Shown here one piece after another: positions 27,442-36,699 of a stretch of 64,000 nucleotides of DNA (position 1 is the first letter of the stretch; every line of letters starts with the position of its first letter). The stretch comes from Vibrio inusitatus (GTDB taxonomy: Bacteria > Pseudomonadota > Gammaproteobacteria > Enterobacterales > Vibrionaceae), in assembly GCA_024346935.1 (NCBI GenBank), contig AP024878.1:1612001-1676000 (forward strand), read 5' to 3'. The position numbers were made by a program, and so were the translations under genes. Below the pieces are notes generated by a model. It was not told where the DNA came from and did no database searches. It saw only the letters and a list, made by a program, of their open reading frames with translations.

Positions 27442-27783
27442 TTACTCTTCAATAAGCGCAGTGAGCTTGCGTACGTCTTCAACCGTGGTTGGACGCACAA
27501 CTCTGTCTACCTCATTGCCGTCTTTTAGCAAGATTAACGTAGGCCAAAGCTTCACAGAAAATAGGCGCCCAAGCTTTCTACCTTTACCATCGAAGATCTT
27601 AATATGAAGCTGAGGTGGGAGCTCTTCTAGTGCTTGCTGTACAACTGGTTCTCCAAGTTGACAATGAGGACACCAAGGCGCCCCGAATTCTAAAATCGCA
27701 TACCCTGAAAGAAACTGTACCTCTTCAATTGTTGGCGCAATTTCTGAATACTCGTTATTAAACCCCAGTTGAATGCCATTCAT
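27442..27783 (-). CDS. Thioredoxin-family protein
   Basis: A 113-residue cytoplasmic thioredoxin-fold protein. The active site is APWCPHCQ (about 35-42), a CPHC motif rather than the CGPC of housekeeping thioredoxin, and this suggests a more oxidising or DsbA-like redox potential. The cis-proline strand is WPTLILLKDGNEVDRVVRP (about 82-100). It is a little longer at the N-terminus than TrxA. It is convergent with the exported duplicated protein gene and monocistronic. Similar proteins in vibrios are annotated only as thioredoxins. Confidence 0.85.
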   Translation of the reverse strand: MNGIQLGFNNEYSEIAPTIEEVQFLSGYAILEFGAPWCPHCQLGEPVVQQALEELPPQLHIKIFDGKGRKLGRLFSVKLWPTLILLKDGNEVDRVVRPTTVEDVRKLTALIEE

Positions 27784-27855
27784 TTTCAGTCCCTTTTAAG
27801 ATCCTCTTAGTGACTCATACGTACAGTGTATCTTTTAAAACCATATTTTAGAGAT

Positions 27856-27882
27856 AAAAAAAGCGACTCATGCGAGTCGCTT
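27856..27882 (-). terminator. Rho-independent terminator of rluB
   Basis: AAGCGACTC (27861-27869) and GAGTCGCTT (27874-27882) form a perfect 9-bp stem with a 4-base loop; A residues at 27856-27862 give the U run on the minus strand, 20 bases after the rluB stop. Confidence 0.9.
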
Positions 27883-27902
27883 CTTGAATCTGTTTTTAAA
27901 CG

Positions 27903-28793
27903 CTACTTGCGCGCTTTCTTTGGCTTGCGTTTAGCTGGGCCATTTGAGGTGATACGTTCCTCGTGGCGACGTACTGCACGACGGATTTTTTGAGAACGAG
28001 AACGCTCACGGTTGCGCGAAGTATTTCGCACGTCGATTACTGTTTCTTTCTCTGGTTGAAGCTCAACAAGTTCACGAAGGTAGTTAACCTGTTTTAGGTC
28101 CATTTCCATCCATCCCCCACGAGGGAGTTTCTTCTCTAGGAAGATGTCACCGTAACGAACACGCTTAAGACGGCTCACTGTGGTATCTTGAGATTCCCAA
28201 AGACGACGAACTTCACGATTACGGCCTTCGTTAATTACCACGTAAAAGGTATGGTTCATACCTTCACCGCCAGCATAAACGATGTCTTCAAAGCGAGCCA
28301 TGCCGTCTTCAAGTTGCACGCCACGAGTTAGGTTACGCACCTTTTGCTCGTTTACATCACCAAATACACGTACTAAATATTCGCGCTCAACTTGGCGACT
28401 AGGGTGCATTAGACGGTTTGCAAGTTCACCATCGGTAGTAAACAGCAACAAGCCTGAGGTATTTGCGTCCAATCGACCTACAGAAATCCAACGAGCACCG
28501 TTGATTTTAGGAAGACGATCAAATACCGTACGACGACCTTCTGGATCATGGCGAGTACACAATTCACCCTCTGGCTTGTAGTAAGCAAGAACACGACACA
28601 CTACTTCTTCAGGAGCTTTGACTGACACTTGATGACCATCGATACGGACAACCGCGATGTCGTCTTCTAAGCGCTCTCCTAGCGTGGCTACCTGACCATT
28701 AACGCTTACGCGACCTGATTTAATTAAACTCTCAAGTTCGCGGCGAGATCCATGACCAGCGCGTGCTAAAATTTTCTGTAATTTTTCGCTCAT
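27903..28793 (-). CDS. rluB: 23S rRNA pseudouridine synthase RluB
   Basis: A 296-residue RsuA-family pseudouridine synthase modifying U2605 of 23S rRNA in E. coli. The N-terminal S4 RNA-binding domain is [29 protein letters not shown] (about 4-32). The catalytic loop is [27 protein letters not shown] (about 101-127), with the aspartate intact. [10 protein letters not shown] (about 189-198) is the second family motif. A basic tail (about 255-296, rich in Arg and Lys) is typical of RluB. It lies downstream of rnm and yciO in the usual trp-linked order. Confidence 0.94.
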   Translation of the reverse strand: MSEKLQKILARAGHGSRRELESLIKSGRVSVNGQVATLGERLEDDIAVVRIDGHQVSVKAPEEVVCRVLAYYKPEGELCTRHDPEGRRTVFDRLPKINGARWISVGRLDANTSGLLLFTTDGELANRLMHPSRQVEREYLVRVFGDVNEQKVRNLTRGVQLEDGMARFEDIVYAGGEGMNHTFYVVINEGRNREVRRLWESQDTTVSRLKRVRYGDIFLEKKLPRGGWMEMDLKQVNYLRELVELQPEKETVIDVRNTSRNRERSRSQKIRRAVRRHEERITSNGPAKRKPKKARK

Positions 28794-28949
28794 TTAGTTA
28801 CCTTTATGTCGTCTTCTCAGACGTCGGATGAAGTAGTGTTTCGCAGAAATTGCGGTCGCGCATTATCTCAAAAACTCAACCGAAAATCACCCAATATTTA
28901 TTGCATTTTTCATACTTAACAAGTCGTTGATTTTGCTAATAAATGCTTG

Positions 28950-29573
28950 CTATTCAAATGGAGTTGTATCCCCTGCTCCACGACGTGCGATAACTGCGTC
29001 ATCTTCACTAAAATCGATAACCGTAGTCGGTTGCTCACCTAAGTAACCACCGTTAATGATCAAATCTACCGCGTGCTCTAGCTTGTCTCTGATCTCTTCT
29101 GGATCAGATTCAGTCACATCATTCCCAGGCAAAATAAGGGTTGTCGACATCATGGGTTCGCCTAAAGCTTCCAATAAATCCAGCGCAATTTTGTTATCCG
29201 GAACACGAATACCTATAGTTTTACGCTTCGCATTCATGAGACGACGAGGCACCTCTTTTGTTCCTTTGAAGATAAATGTATATGCACCCGGCGTATTGTT
29301 TTTCAATAGACGAAACGCACTATTGTCTACACGTGCGTACAAGGAAAGCTCTGAGAGATCTCGGCATAGCAAGGTGAAGTTGTGCTTGTCATCGATTTTA
29401 CGAATTCGACATACGCGATCCAATGCGGATTTGTTCTCTAGTTGACACCCAAGAGCATAACCCGAATCTGTAGGATAGATGACTACCCCACCATTGCGAA
29501 TGATAGCAGCGGCTTGTGTGATAAGGCGCGCTTGCGGATTATCTGGATGAACATAAAAATACTGACTCATCAT
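28950..29573 (-). CDS. yciO: YciO, Sua5/YrdC/YciO-family protein
   Basis: A 207-residue protein of the threonylcarbamoyl-AMP synthase superfamily, the YciO branch. The N-terminal half shows VVIYPTDSGYALGCQLENKSALDRVCRIRK (about 30-59), the nucleotide-binding core, and HNFTLLCRDLSELSLYA. Later motifs are NTPGAYTFIFKGTKEVPRRL and MSTTLILPG. The C-terminal Sua5 domain is absent, as in YciO. YciO is not the main t6A enzyme, and its role is less clear. It lies 20 bases downstream of rnm, so the two are cotranscribed; rluB follows after a 156-base gap. Confidence 0.92.
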   Translation of the reverse strand: MMSQYFYVHPDNPQARLITQAAAIIRNGGVVIYPTDSGYALGCQLENKSALDRVCRIRKIDDKHNFTLLCRDLSELSLYARVDNSAFRLLKNNTPGAYTFIFKGTKEVPRRLMNAKRKTIGIRVPDNKIALDLLEALGEPMMSTTLILPGNDVTESDPEEIRDKLEHAVDLIINGGYLGEQPTTVIDFSEDDAVIARRGAGDTTPFE

Positions 29574-29593
29574 ATCTCCTTATGAGCAGGCAT

Positions 29594-30454
29594 CTATAGA
29601 GTCGATGCCTTAGGATCAGAAAACGGTGGCCATTGTTCCCACACGGGAGTCACTCCGGACGGGAGCCACAAATTCTTCCCTAATTCCATCCACGGTGATG
29701 GATAATGAAAATCGGAACCTTGAGAAGCTAATAGATTGTATTGTATAGCATAATCAGCTAGGTTGCGTCGCTCTTGTTGACTTTGTTGAGGTTGAGAAAC
29801 TTCCATAGCATCTCCGCCGGCTTCAACAAATGCCGATAGTAATCTTTTTTGCCATTTAGCGGTGAGATCGTAACGACCTGGATGAGCCAGCACAGCTAAA
29901 CCTCCAGCAGCGTGAATGGCATCAACCGCATCGGCCATTGAACACCAAATGGGAGGTACATATCCCGGCTTATCTCTGGTCAGAAAACGTTTGAATACTT
30001 GCTGCATATTCTTAGCATGACCATTGTCTACCAGCCACTTAGCAAAGTGAGCACGTGTCACCGGAGCACCATTTGCTATCTCCTTCACCTCAGGCAAGGG
30101 GTCAACTTTAAGATGTTTTGATAAGCGAAGTGCAATTAACTCTGAACGCTCTATGCGCCTTGCTTGTTGTTCTTCTATAAGTTTTGTGAGCTTTGGACTG
30201 TGAATATCGATATTCAGTCCAACAATATGGATATCTTTATTCGACCAAACCGTAGAGATTTCTATGCCAGGTAGCAACTGAATATCCACTTCAGAGTTTC
30301 GTATGTACTCCAAAGCAGGCTCTATACCCTCGATGGTGTCGTGGTCAGTTATAGCAAGCACGGCGACACGGTGCTCAATCGCTCTATCAACAAGAGCTTG
30401 CGGACTAAAACGGCCATCAGACGCAGTAGTGTGAGAATGCAGATCAAATATCAT
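29594..30454 (-). CDS. rnm: RNase AM, PHP-domain 5'-3' exoribonuclease
   Basis: A 286-residue PHP-domain phosphoesterase (E. coli YciV/TrpH, RNase AM), which matures the 5' ends of 5S, 16S and 23S rRNAs. The metal-binding PHP motifs are visible: [19 protein letters not shown] (about 3-21), ITDHDTIEG (about 35-43), PGIEIST (about 61-67), LAHPGRYD (about 191-198) and GSDFHYPS near 242. The start codon is eight bases from the trp promoter -35 region in the opposite direction, so its promoter must overlap the trpR operator. It heads rnm-yciO(-rluB). Confidence 0.93.
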   Translation of the reverse strand: MIFDLHSHTTASDGRFSPQALVDRAIEHRVAVLAITDHDTIEGIEPALEYIRNSEVDIQLLPGIEISTVWSNKDIHIVGLNIDIHSPKLTKLIEEQQARRIERSELIALRLSKHLKVDPLPEVKEIANGAPVTRAHFAKWLVDNGHAKNMQQVFKRFLTRDKPGYVPPIWCSMADAVDAIHAAGGLAVLAHPGRYDLTAKWQKRLLSAFVEAGGDAMEVSQPQQSQQERRNLADYAIQYNLLASQGSDFHYPSPWMELGKNLWLPSGVTPVWEQWPPFSDPKASTL

Positions 30455-30461
30455 AAAAGGC

Positions 30462-30495
30462 TTGACTTTCCACTCGCGTACTAGTTAACTAGTAC
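30462..30495 (+). promoter_or_regulatory. trp promoter and TrpR operator
   Basis: TTGACT (30462-30467), a 17-base spacer and TTAACT (30485-30490) match the arrangement of the E. coli trp promoter, including the identical -10. GTACTAGTTAACTAGTAC (30478-30495) is a perfect 18-bp palindrome with the CTAGTTAACTAG core of the TrpR operator, and it covers the -10. The divergent rnm gene starts at 30454, so TrpR bound here may also affect it. Confidence 0.92.
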
Positions 30496-30529
30496 ACCTA
30501 GATTAATTAAGGATGTTTAGCAAATCGCT

Positions 30530-30634
30530 ATGAATACAATCATGATACAACAGCAAACACTAATCTGTACCGAATTCGGTAGAGTTTGTGTATGCGCAGT
30601 ATCTAACGTATGGCGTTGGTGGCTCGAGACATAA
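30530..30634 (+). CDS. trpL: trp leader peptide
   Basis: A 34-codon ORF starting at ATG 30530, or 30 codons from the second in-frame ATG at 30542. Near its end are three tryptophan codons in the run V-W-R-W-W-L (TGG at 30611, 30617 and 30620), followed by TAA at 30632. Ribosome stalling at these codons would control the attenuator downstream. Neither start has a well-spaced ribosome site (AAGGA lies at 30509-30513), so the exact start is uncertain. The peptide itself probably has no other function. Confidence 0.85.
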   Translation: MNTIMIQQQTLICTEFGRVCVCAVSNVWRWWLET

Positions 30635-30698
30635 GCGAGCTAAGCATTGAGTGTGTCTACACAACTCTGAAGCTCGCATTAATGTGCGGGCTTTTTTT
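30622..30698 (+). promoter_or_regulatory. trp attenuator: alternative RNA hairpins
   Basis: Three mutually exclusive pairings can be read. 1:2 is GCTCG (30622-30626) with CGAGC (30636-30640), overlapping the end of trpL. 2:3, the antiterminator, is GCGAGCT (30635-30641) with AGCTCGC (30671-30677). 3:4, the terminator, is AGCTCGCA (30671-30678) with TGCGGGCT (30685-30692) followed by seven T. This is classic tryptophan attenuation. Confidence 0.92.
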
Positions 30699-30868
30699 AT
30701 GCCTTTTTTACACAATCCGGCGCGTCGTAAACTAACTACAACAAATTGCCTCGCAAAAATGAGTTAAGTGCGCAAACTTTGACCCGCTTTTACGCAATCA
30801 CTTTTGGGTGGAGCAACAGAATATGAGAGTATGTGATGCAAAGAAATTCAAGCTTACAAGGAGGTCTT

Positions 30869-32446
30869 GTGAATAAGACCATTAATCTGACTGCGCAGGG
30901 CCAGCTAGAGCTTCTGCAACGCGATGTCTTCTACACACAAGATCCAACGGAGCTGTTCCATCATTTGTGTAAAGACAAAGCGGATACCCTGCTACTCGAA
31001 TCTGCAGAGATTGACTCCAAAGAAGATCTCAAGAGCTTATTGCTTGTTGATGCTGCCATGCGTATTGAGTGTCGTGGCCACCAAGTAGTATTAACGGCCA
31101 ACTCTGATAATGGACGTGCATTGCTTGCTCGCATCGCCTCAAACCTTAACTCAGAGTTTGTATCTGAAAAGAGCGATAGCGCACTGACCGTTAGCTTCAC
31201 TGCTCCTGATACCAACCTTGATGAAGACAGCAGACTTCGCCAGCCTTCTTCGTTTGATATGTTGCGCTTAGTGAAAAAGAGCTTCAATTGCGACGAACAC
31301 GACCCAATGGCACTGTTCATCGGCGGACTGTTTGCTTATGACTTGGTCGCCAACTTTGAACCATTAGGTGATGCTGCTGAAAATAGCCGTTGCCCAGACT
31401 ATGTATTCTACGTAGCAGAAACCCTGATTGTTATTGACCATCAGCAGCAGCAAGCACATCTGTACGGTAGTTTATTTGATGCAAGCGAAAGCACTCGCTC
31501 AACATTAGAAAGCCGTCTTCAAACCATCGAAGCGGAGATGAAGGTAGTTGAACCAACACCCGATTCAGTCAAGCTAGAAAGCTGTGATGTATCGGTGAAT
31601 ATCAGCGATGAAGAATTTTGCCAAACCGTACGTGACCTAAAAGAATTTGTGGTTCGAGGCGATGTGTTCCAAGTAGTGCCTTCAAGGCATTTCTCTCTTG
31701 AGTGCCCTTCTCCCCTTGCTGCTTATAAGCATCTAAAGAAGAGCAATCCAAGCCCTTATATGTTCTACATGCAAGATGAGCTGTTTACTCTATTTGGTGC
31801 CTCTCCTGAGAGTGCTCTTAAATACGAGACACAAAGCAATCAGATTGAGATTTACCCCATCGCGGGCACAAGACGCCGAGGCAAGAACCCAGACGGCACT
31901 ATCAACCATGACCTTGATAGTCGCATTGAACTAGAGCTTCGATCTGACAGAAAAGAGAACGCAGAGCACATGATGCTAGTGGATCTCGCTCGCAATGATG
32001 TTGCTCGTATTGCTACAGCCGGAACTCGCCACGTTGCAGACCTTCTGAAAGTGGACCGCTACAGTCATGTTATGCACCTTGTATCGCGTGTTGTGGGACA
32101 ACTTAGAAATGACCTAGATGCTTTACATGCGTATCAAGCCTGCATGAACATGGGAACGCTAACTGGCGCTCCAAAGATTCGTGCAATGCAGTTGATTCGT
32201 GATGTTGAGCAGCAACGCAGAGGCACCTACGGCGGCGCTGTCGGCTATATGACCGGACGTGGCGATCTAGACACCTGTATCGTTATTCGCTCTGCATATG
32301 TTGAAAACGGCATTGCTAAGGTTCAAGCCGGAGCGGGTGTTGTATTTGACTCTGACCCCCAAGCAGAAGCCGACGAAACTCGCGGTAAAGCGCAAGCTGT
32401 AATCAGTGCAATTCAAGCCGCACATACTGAGGTGAAGCATGGCTAA
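30869..32446 (+). CDS. trpE: Anthranilate synthase component I
   Basis: A 525-residue cytoplasmic enzyme converting chorismate to anthranilate with ammonia from TrpG, the first step of tryptophan synthesis. The feedback motif LLESAEI (about 43-49) is intact, so tryptophan inhibition is expected. The C-terminal chorismate-binding core includes GASPESALKYE, AGTRRRGK, GTLTGAPKIRAM and RRGTYGGAVGYM. The GTG at 30869 is chosen because AAGGAGG lies 4 bases before it; an open frame twelve codons further upstream lacks such a site. Its last 8 bases overlap trpG. Confidence 0.97.
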   Translation: MNKTINLTAQGQLELLQRDVFYTQDPTELFHHLCKDKADTLLLESAEIDSKEDLKSLLLVDAAMRIECRGHQVVLTANSDNGRALLARIASNLNSEFVSEKSDSALTVSFTAPDTNLDEDSRLRQPSSFDMLRLVKKSFNCDEHDPMALFIGGLFAYDLVANFEPLGDAAENSRCPDYVFYVAETLIVIDHQQQQAHLYGSLFDASESTRSTLESRLQTIEAEMKVVEPTPDSVKLESCDVSVNISDEEFCQTVRDLKEFVVRGDVFQVVPSRHFSLECPSPLAAYKHLKKSNPSPYMFYMQDELFTLFGASPESALKYETQSNQIEIYPIAGTRRRGKNPDGTINHDLDSRIELELRSDRKENAEHMMLVDLARNDVARIATAGTRHVADLLKVDRYSHVMHLVSRVVGQLRNDLDALHAYQACMNMGTLTGAPKIRAMQLIRDVEQQRRGTYGGAVGYMTGRGDLDTCIVIRSAYVENGIAKVQAGAGVVFDSDPQAEADETRGKAQAVISAIQAAHTEVKHG

Positions 32447-33041
32447 TATTCTTTTTATCGACAACTTCGATTCATTCACCTACAACCTAGTCGATCAGTT
32501 CCGTACTCTTGGCCACCATGTCACCGTGTACCGAAACAACATAGATGTCGATCTGTTAGGTAACGCGCTGAATGAACTTGAGAACCCCGTCATTGTCCTA
32601 TCTCCTGGCCCGGGTGCACCAAGTGAAGCAGGCAACATGCCAGCAATTATCGACCGCTTTAAGGGCAAAGTGCCAATGATTGGTATCTGCCTTGGTCACC
32701 AAGCTATTGTTGAAGCCTACGGTGGAACAGTTGCGGGTGCAGGCGAAATCATTCACGGTAAAGTGTCCATGATGCAACATGATAATCATGCAACCTACCA
32801 AGGCTTACCGTCTCCGTTTGCGATTGCACGCTACCACTCTTTAGTGGCAACAAAAGTGACTGATGATTTGACCATCACCGCGCAAGTAGACGATTTAGTC
32901 ATGTCAGTGGTTCATGAACAAGACAAAGTGTGTGGATTTCAGTTCCACCCTGAGTCTATTATGACCACCTATGGAGCCACTCTTCTAGCCAACTCGATTG
33001 AGTGGGCATTAGGGTCTATTGAACTTTCACAAGAACAATAA
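32439..33041 (+). CDS. trpG: Anthranilate synthase component II (glutamine amidotransferase)
   Basis: A 200-residue class I glutamine amidotransferase that feeds ammonia to TrpE. The catalytic triad is visible: Cys in GICLGHQAI (about 81-89) and His/Glu in QFHPESIMT (about 167-175). The oxyanion loop is LSPGPGAPSEAG (about 50-61). It is a separate polypeptide and not fused to TrpD as it is in E. coli, which is the Vibrio arrangement. It overlaps trpE by 8 bases and is followed by trpD after 12. Confidence 0.96.
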   Translation: MANILFIDNFDSFTYNLVDQFRTLGHHVTVYRNNIDVDLLGNALNELENPVIVLSPGPGAPSEAGNMPAIIDRFKGKVPMIGICLGHQAIVEAYGGTVAGAGEIIHGKVSMMQHDNHATYQGLPSPFAIARYHSLVATKVTDDLTITAQVDDLVMSVVHEQDKVCGFQFHPESIMTTYGATLLANSIEWALGSIELSQEQ

Positions 33042-33053
33042 CAAGGAAGAACA

Positions 33054-34052
33054 ATGCAACAAATTCTTGAACAACTTTATCGCCAAGAAGCCTTGAGCCA
33101 AGAGCAAAGTCAAACCTTGTTTGACCAAATTATTAAAGGTGAAGTAGAGCCGATTGTATTAAGTTCAGTTCTTACTGCTCTTAAAATTAAAGGCGAGACT
33201 CCAGAAGAGATTGCAGGTGCGGCTAAAGCACTGCTCGCTAATGCACAGCCCTTCCCTCGTCCAGATTACGACTTTGCCGATATCGTCGGCACAGGTGGTG
33301 ACGGTTCAAATACCTTCAATATCTCCACCACTGCAGCGTTTGTTGCAGCGGCCGTTGGCCTTAAAGTGGCAAAACATGGCAACCGCGGTGTATCAAGCAA
33401 ATCTGGCTCTTCGGATCTGTTGGACTCTTTTGGTATTAATCTGGCGATGAGCGCAGAAGACACGGCTAAAGCAGTAGACGATATTGGTGTTGCCTTTTTG
33501 TTTGCTCCTCAATATCACCAAGGTGTGCGTCACGCAATGCCTGTGCGTCAGGCACTGAAGACACGCACTATCTTCAATATTCTTGGCCCTCTGATTAACC
33601 CTGCTCGCCCGAACATCGAACTAATGGGTGTTTACGATGAAAGCTTAGTCGCGCCTATTGCTGAAACCATGCAACAGATGGACATGAAGAGAGCGGCGGT
33701 TGTCCATGGTAGTGGTCTTGATGAGGTAGCAATTCACGGCACAACAACCGTTGCTGAAATCAAAGACGGCAAAATAGAACATTACACCCTAACGGCAGAA
33801 GACTTTGGCCTTAACCCGCATCCGTTAGAGGCGCTAAAAGGTGGTACACCCGAAGAGAACCGCGCTATTGTGACCAATCTCTTAACCGGAAAAGGCACAG
33901 AAGCACAAGAATCAGCGGTAGCGGCTAACGTTGCACTGTTAATGAAACTGTTTGGTCACGAAGACCTTAAAGCTAATGCACAGCAGGCAATTGCTGCGAT
34001 GCGCAGTGGAAAGGCATACCAACTTGTAGAACAACTGGCAGCTAGAGGTTAA
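33054..34052 (+). CDS. trpD: Anthranilate phosphoribosyltransferase
   Basis: A 332-residue enzyme joining anthranilate with PRPP. The PRPP-binding loop is GTGGDGSNTFNISTT (about 79-93), and KHGNRGVSSKSGSSDLL (about 107-123) is the anthranilate/PRPP motif. MPVRQALKTRTIFNILGPLINPA (about 163-185) is the second half of the active site. There is no N-terminal amidotransferase domain. AAGGAAGA precedes the ATG. The stop is only two bases from trpCF, so translation is probably coupled. Confidence 0.97.
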   Translation: MQQILEQLYRQEALSQEQSQTLFDQIIKGEVEPIVLSSVLTALKIKGETPEEIAGAAKALLANAQPFPRPDYDFADIVGTGGDGSNTFNISTTAAFVAAAVGLKVAKHGNRGVSSKSGSSDLLDSFGINLAMSAEDTAKAVDDIGVAFLFAPQYHQGVRHAMPVRQALKTRTIFNILGPLINPARPNIELMGVYDESLVAPIAETMQQMDMKRAAVVHGSGLDEVAIHGTTTVAEIKDGKIEHYTLTAEDFGLNPHPLEALKGGTPEENRAIVTNLLTGKGTEAQESAVAANVALLMKLFGHEDLKANAQQAIAAMRSGKAYQLVEQLAARG

Positions 34053-34054
34053 TC

Positions 34055-35446
34055 ATGTCAGAGCATATTTCTCAGAAAAACAAAGACATGGCGCAAGTAC
34101 TGGCTAAGATTGTTGCCGACAAAGCAATCTGGGTGGAAGAGCGCGAAAACGTGCAACCACTGGAGTCATTTCAGTCGTCGCTGACTCAATCTGACCGCAG
34201 TTTTTATGATGCGCTTTCTGGAGACAACACCGCGTTTATCCTTGAGTGCAAAAAGGCTTCTCCATCAAAGGGGTTGATTCGTGAAGACTTCGATCTCGAT
34301 TACATTGCCTCGGTATATAACAACCACGCAAGTGCCATTTCGGTACTGACGGACGAGAAATACTTTCAAGGTAGCTTTGATTTCTTACCTCAGATAAAGA
34401 AACAAACCAAGCAGCCTATTTTATGTAAAGACTTCATGATTTCGCCGTATCAGGTCTACCTGGCTCGCCATTATCAAGCGGATGCAATCTTGTTAATGCT
34501 GTCTGTTCTTAATGACGACGAATATCGCGAACTTGCAACAGTTGCGCACTCATTAGATATGGGCGTTCTTACCGAAGTCAGCAATGAAGAAGAACTTGAA
34601 CGTGCTATCGAGTTGAAAGCAAAAGTGGTTGGCATCAACAATCGCAATTTGCGCGACCTTACTATTGATCTAAACCGAACCAAACAACTGGCACCAAAAT
34701 TACCAGAAGGCACCACGGTAATATCTGAATCGGGTATCTACAACCATCAACAAGTACGTGATCTCGCTAAGTTCGCAAATGGCTTCTTGATTGGCAGTTC
34801 ATTGATGTCAGAAGACAACATTGAACTAGCAGTACGTAAGGTATTGCTGGGTGAAAACAAGGTTTGCGGTTTGACTCATGCCGATGATGCAGCAAAGGCT
34901 TATAATGCAGGTGCTGTTTATGGCGGGCTTATCTTTGCCGACAAGTCAAAACGTAAGGTAAATGAAGAAAGCGCACGCCTTACCATGAGTGGTGCTCCTC
35001 TTCGCTATGTAGGTGTTTTCCAGAACCAAAGCACAGATTACATCTGCGAGATGGCAAAATCCTTAGAGTTAAATGCGATTCAATTGCATGGTGATGAAGA
35101 CGAGGCCTTTGTCGCTGATCTGCGTGATCAACTCGATGATGATACTGAAATCTGGAAAGCCTACGGCGTAATGGACGAAGTGCCTTCTTTTGTAGGAAAC
35201 GTTGACCGTCACCTTCTCGATTCAAAAGTAGGCACTCAAAGCGGTGGTACTGGTAAAGCATTTGATTGGTCAAAAATAGACAATCCTAATGTAATGCTGG
35301 CAGGTGGTTTGAATGCAGAAAATATTGCCGAGGCAGCACAGCTTGGCTGTTTGGGTCTTGATTTGAACTCCGGCGTAGAAATTGAACCTGGTAAGAAATC
35401 TCGTGAAAAGCTAGAACAAGCTTTTGCCACGATCAGAAATTATTGA
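34055..35446 (+). CDS. trpCF: Bifunctional indole-3-glycerol phosphate synthase / PRA isomerase
   Basis: A 463-residue fusion catalysing two consecutive steps, PRA to CdRP (TrpF) and CdRP to indole-glycerol phosphate (TrpC). The TrpC barrel covers about 1-262: FILECKKASPSKGLIREDFD (about 62-81), KDFMISPYQVYLARHYQADAILL and VGINNRNLRDL. The TrpF barrel follows at about 268-460: KVCGLTHADDAAKAYNAGAVYGGLIF, IQLHGDED, and the C-terminal MLAGGLNAENIAEA. The TrpF Cys and Asp equivalents are present. The fusion is typical of enteric bacteria and vibrios. A 62-base gap follows before trpB. Confidence 0.97.
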   Translation: MSEHISQKNKDMAQVLAKIVADKAIWVEERENVQPLESFQSSLTQSDRSFYDALSGDNTAFILECKKASPSKGLIREDFDLDYIASVYNNHASAISVLTDEKYFQGSFDFLPQIKKQTKQPILCKDFMISPYQVYLARHYQADAILLMLSVLNDDEYRELATVAHSLDMGVLTEVSNEEELERAIELKAKVVGINNRNLRDLTIDLNRTKQLAPKLPEGTTVISESGIYNHQQVRDLAKFANGFLIGSSLMSEDNIELAVRKVLLGENKVCGLTHADDAAKAYNAGAVYGGLIFADKSKRKVNEESARLTMSGAPLRYVGVFQNQSTDYICEMAKSLELNAIQLHGDEDEAFVADLRDQLDDDTEIWKAYGVMDEVPSFVGNVDRHLLDSKVGTQSGGTGKAFDWSKIDNPNVMLAGGLNAENIAEAAQLGCLGLDLNSGVEIEPGKKSREKLEQAFATIRNY

Positions 35447-35508
35447 TTACAACGCCTATCTCACTGAGTATGTACTGAGATAGCGATACCGAATTTAAGG
35501 ATATTACG

Positions 35509-36699
35509 ATGGCAAAACTAGACGCCTACTTTGGAGAGTTTGGAGGACAATACGTTCCACAGATCCTCGTTCCAGCGCTTGACCAACTTGAGCAAGCTTT
35601 TATTGACGCGCAAGAAGACCCAGAGTTCCACGCTGAATTCATGCAATTACTGCAAGAATACGCAGGTCGCCCAACCGCATTAACTCTAACTCGTAACCTG
35701 ACAACAGGCACGAAAACCAAGTTATACCTAAAACGTGAAGACTTACTTCACGGTGGTGCGCATAAAACCAACCAAGTGTTGGGCCAAGCACTTCTTGCTA
35801 AACGCATGGGTAAGAAAGAGATCATCGCAGAAACTGGTGCAGGCCAACACGGCGTTGCATCAGCACTAGCATGTGCACTTCTTGGTCTTAAGTGCCGCGT
35901 TTATATGGGCGCTAAAGACGTAGAACGTCAAAGCCCTAATGTTTTCCGTATGCGTTTAATGGGCGCAGAAGTTATCCCGGTGCACTCTGGCTCTGCAACA
36001 TTGAAAGATGCATGTAACGAAGCCTTGCGTGATTGGTCTGCAAGCTACGAAGATGCGCACTACCTACTAGGTACAGCTGCAGGTCCTCACCCATTCCCAA
36101 CTATCGTACGTGAATTCCAGCATATGATTGGTGAGGAAACTAAGCATCAGATTATGGCTCGCGAAGGCCGTTTACCTGACGCTGTTATCGCTTGTGTTGG
36201 TGGCGGTTCAAACGCTATTGGAATGTTCTCTGACTTCATCGAAGAATCTGACGTTCGTCTTATTGGCGTAGAGCCTGCGGGTAAAGGTCTGGATACAGAC
36301 ATGCACGGCGCACCACTAAAACACGGTAAGCTGGGTATCTTCTTTGGTATGAAAGCACCATTGATGCAAGATACTCACGGTCAGATTGAAGAGTCTTACT
36401 CTGTATCAGCAGGTCTTGATTTCCCATCAGTGGGCCCACAGCACGCTCACCTTAACGCGACAGGTCGCGCAGAATACGGCGCAATTACTGATGATGAAGC
36501 ATTAGACGCTTTCCAAATTTTGGCTCGTAAAGAAGGTATTATCCCTGCTCTAGAGTCTGCACACGCACTTGCTTATGCATTGAAGTTGGCATTTGAAGAG
36601 CCAGAAAAAGAACAACTGTTTGTGGTTAACCTATCAGGTCGCGGTGATAAAGATATCTTTACTGTGCACGATATTTTGAAAGAAAAGGGAGAGATGTAA
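35509..36699 (+). CDS. trpB: Tryptophan synthase beta chain
   Basis: A 396-residue PLP enzyme that joins indole and serine. The PLP lysine is in [15 protein letters not shown] (about 83-97). [19 protein letters not shown] (about 109-127) is the substrate loop, and the phosphate-binding run is [12 protein letters not shown] (about 229-240). The C-terminal serine region, [16 protein letters not shown], is intact. Codon usage is visibly more optimised than in neighbours. The stop TAATG overlaps the trpA start by one base. Confidence 0.97.
   Translation: MAKLDAYFGEFGGQYVPQILVPALDQLEQAFIDAQEDPEFHAEFMQLLQEYAGRPTALTLTRNLTTGTKTKLYLKREDLLHGGAHKTNQVLGQALLAKRMGKKEIIAETGAGQHGVASALACALLGLKCRVYMGAKDVERQSPNVFRMRLMGAEVIPVHSGSATLKDACNEALRDWSASYEDAHYLLGTAAGPHPFPTIVREFQHMIGEETKHQIMAREGRLPDAVIACVGGGSNAIGMFSDFIEESDVRLIGVEPAGKGLDTDMHGAPLKHGKLGIFFGMKAPLMQDTHGQIEESYSVSAGLDFPSVGPQHAHLNATGRAEYGAITDDEALDAFQILARKEGIIPALESAHALAYALKLAFEEPEKEQLFVVNLSGRGDKDIFTVHDILKEKGEM

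Noticed and set aside
30833..30868. Longer TrpE starting at 30833
   Set aside because: The strong AAGGAGG site lies inside that extension and points to the GTG at 30869; the extra residues have no counterpart in TrpE.
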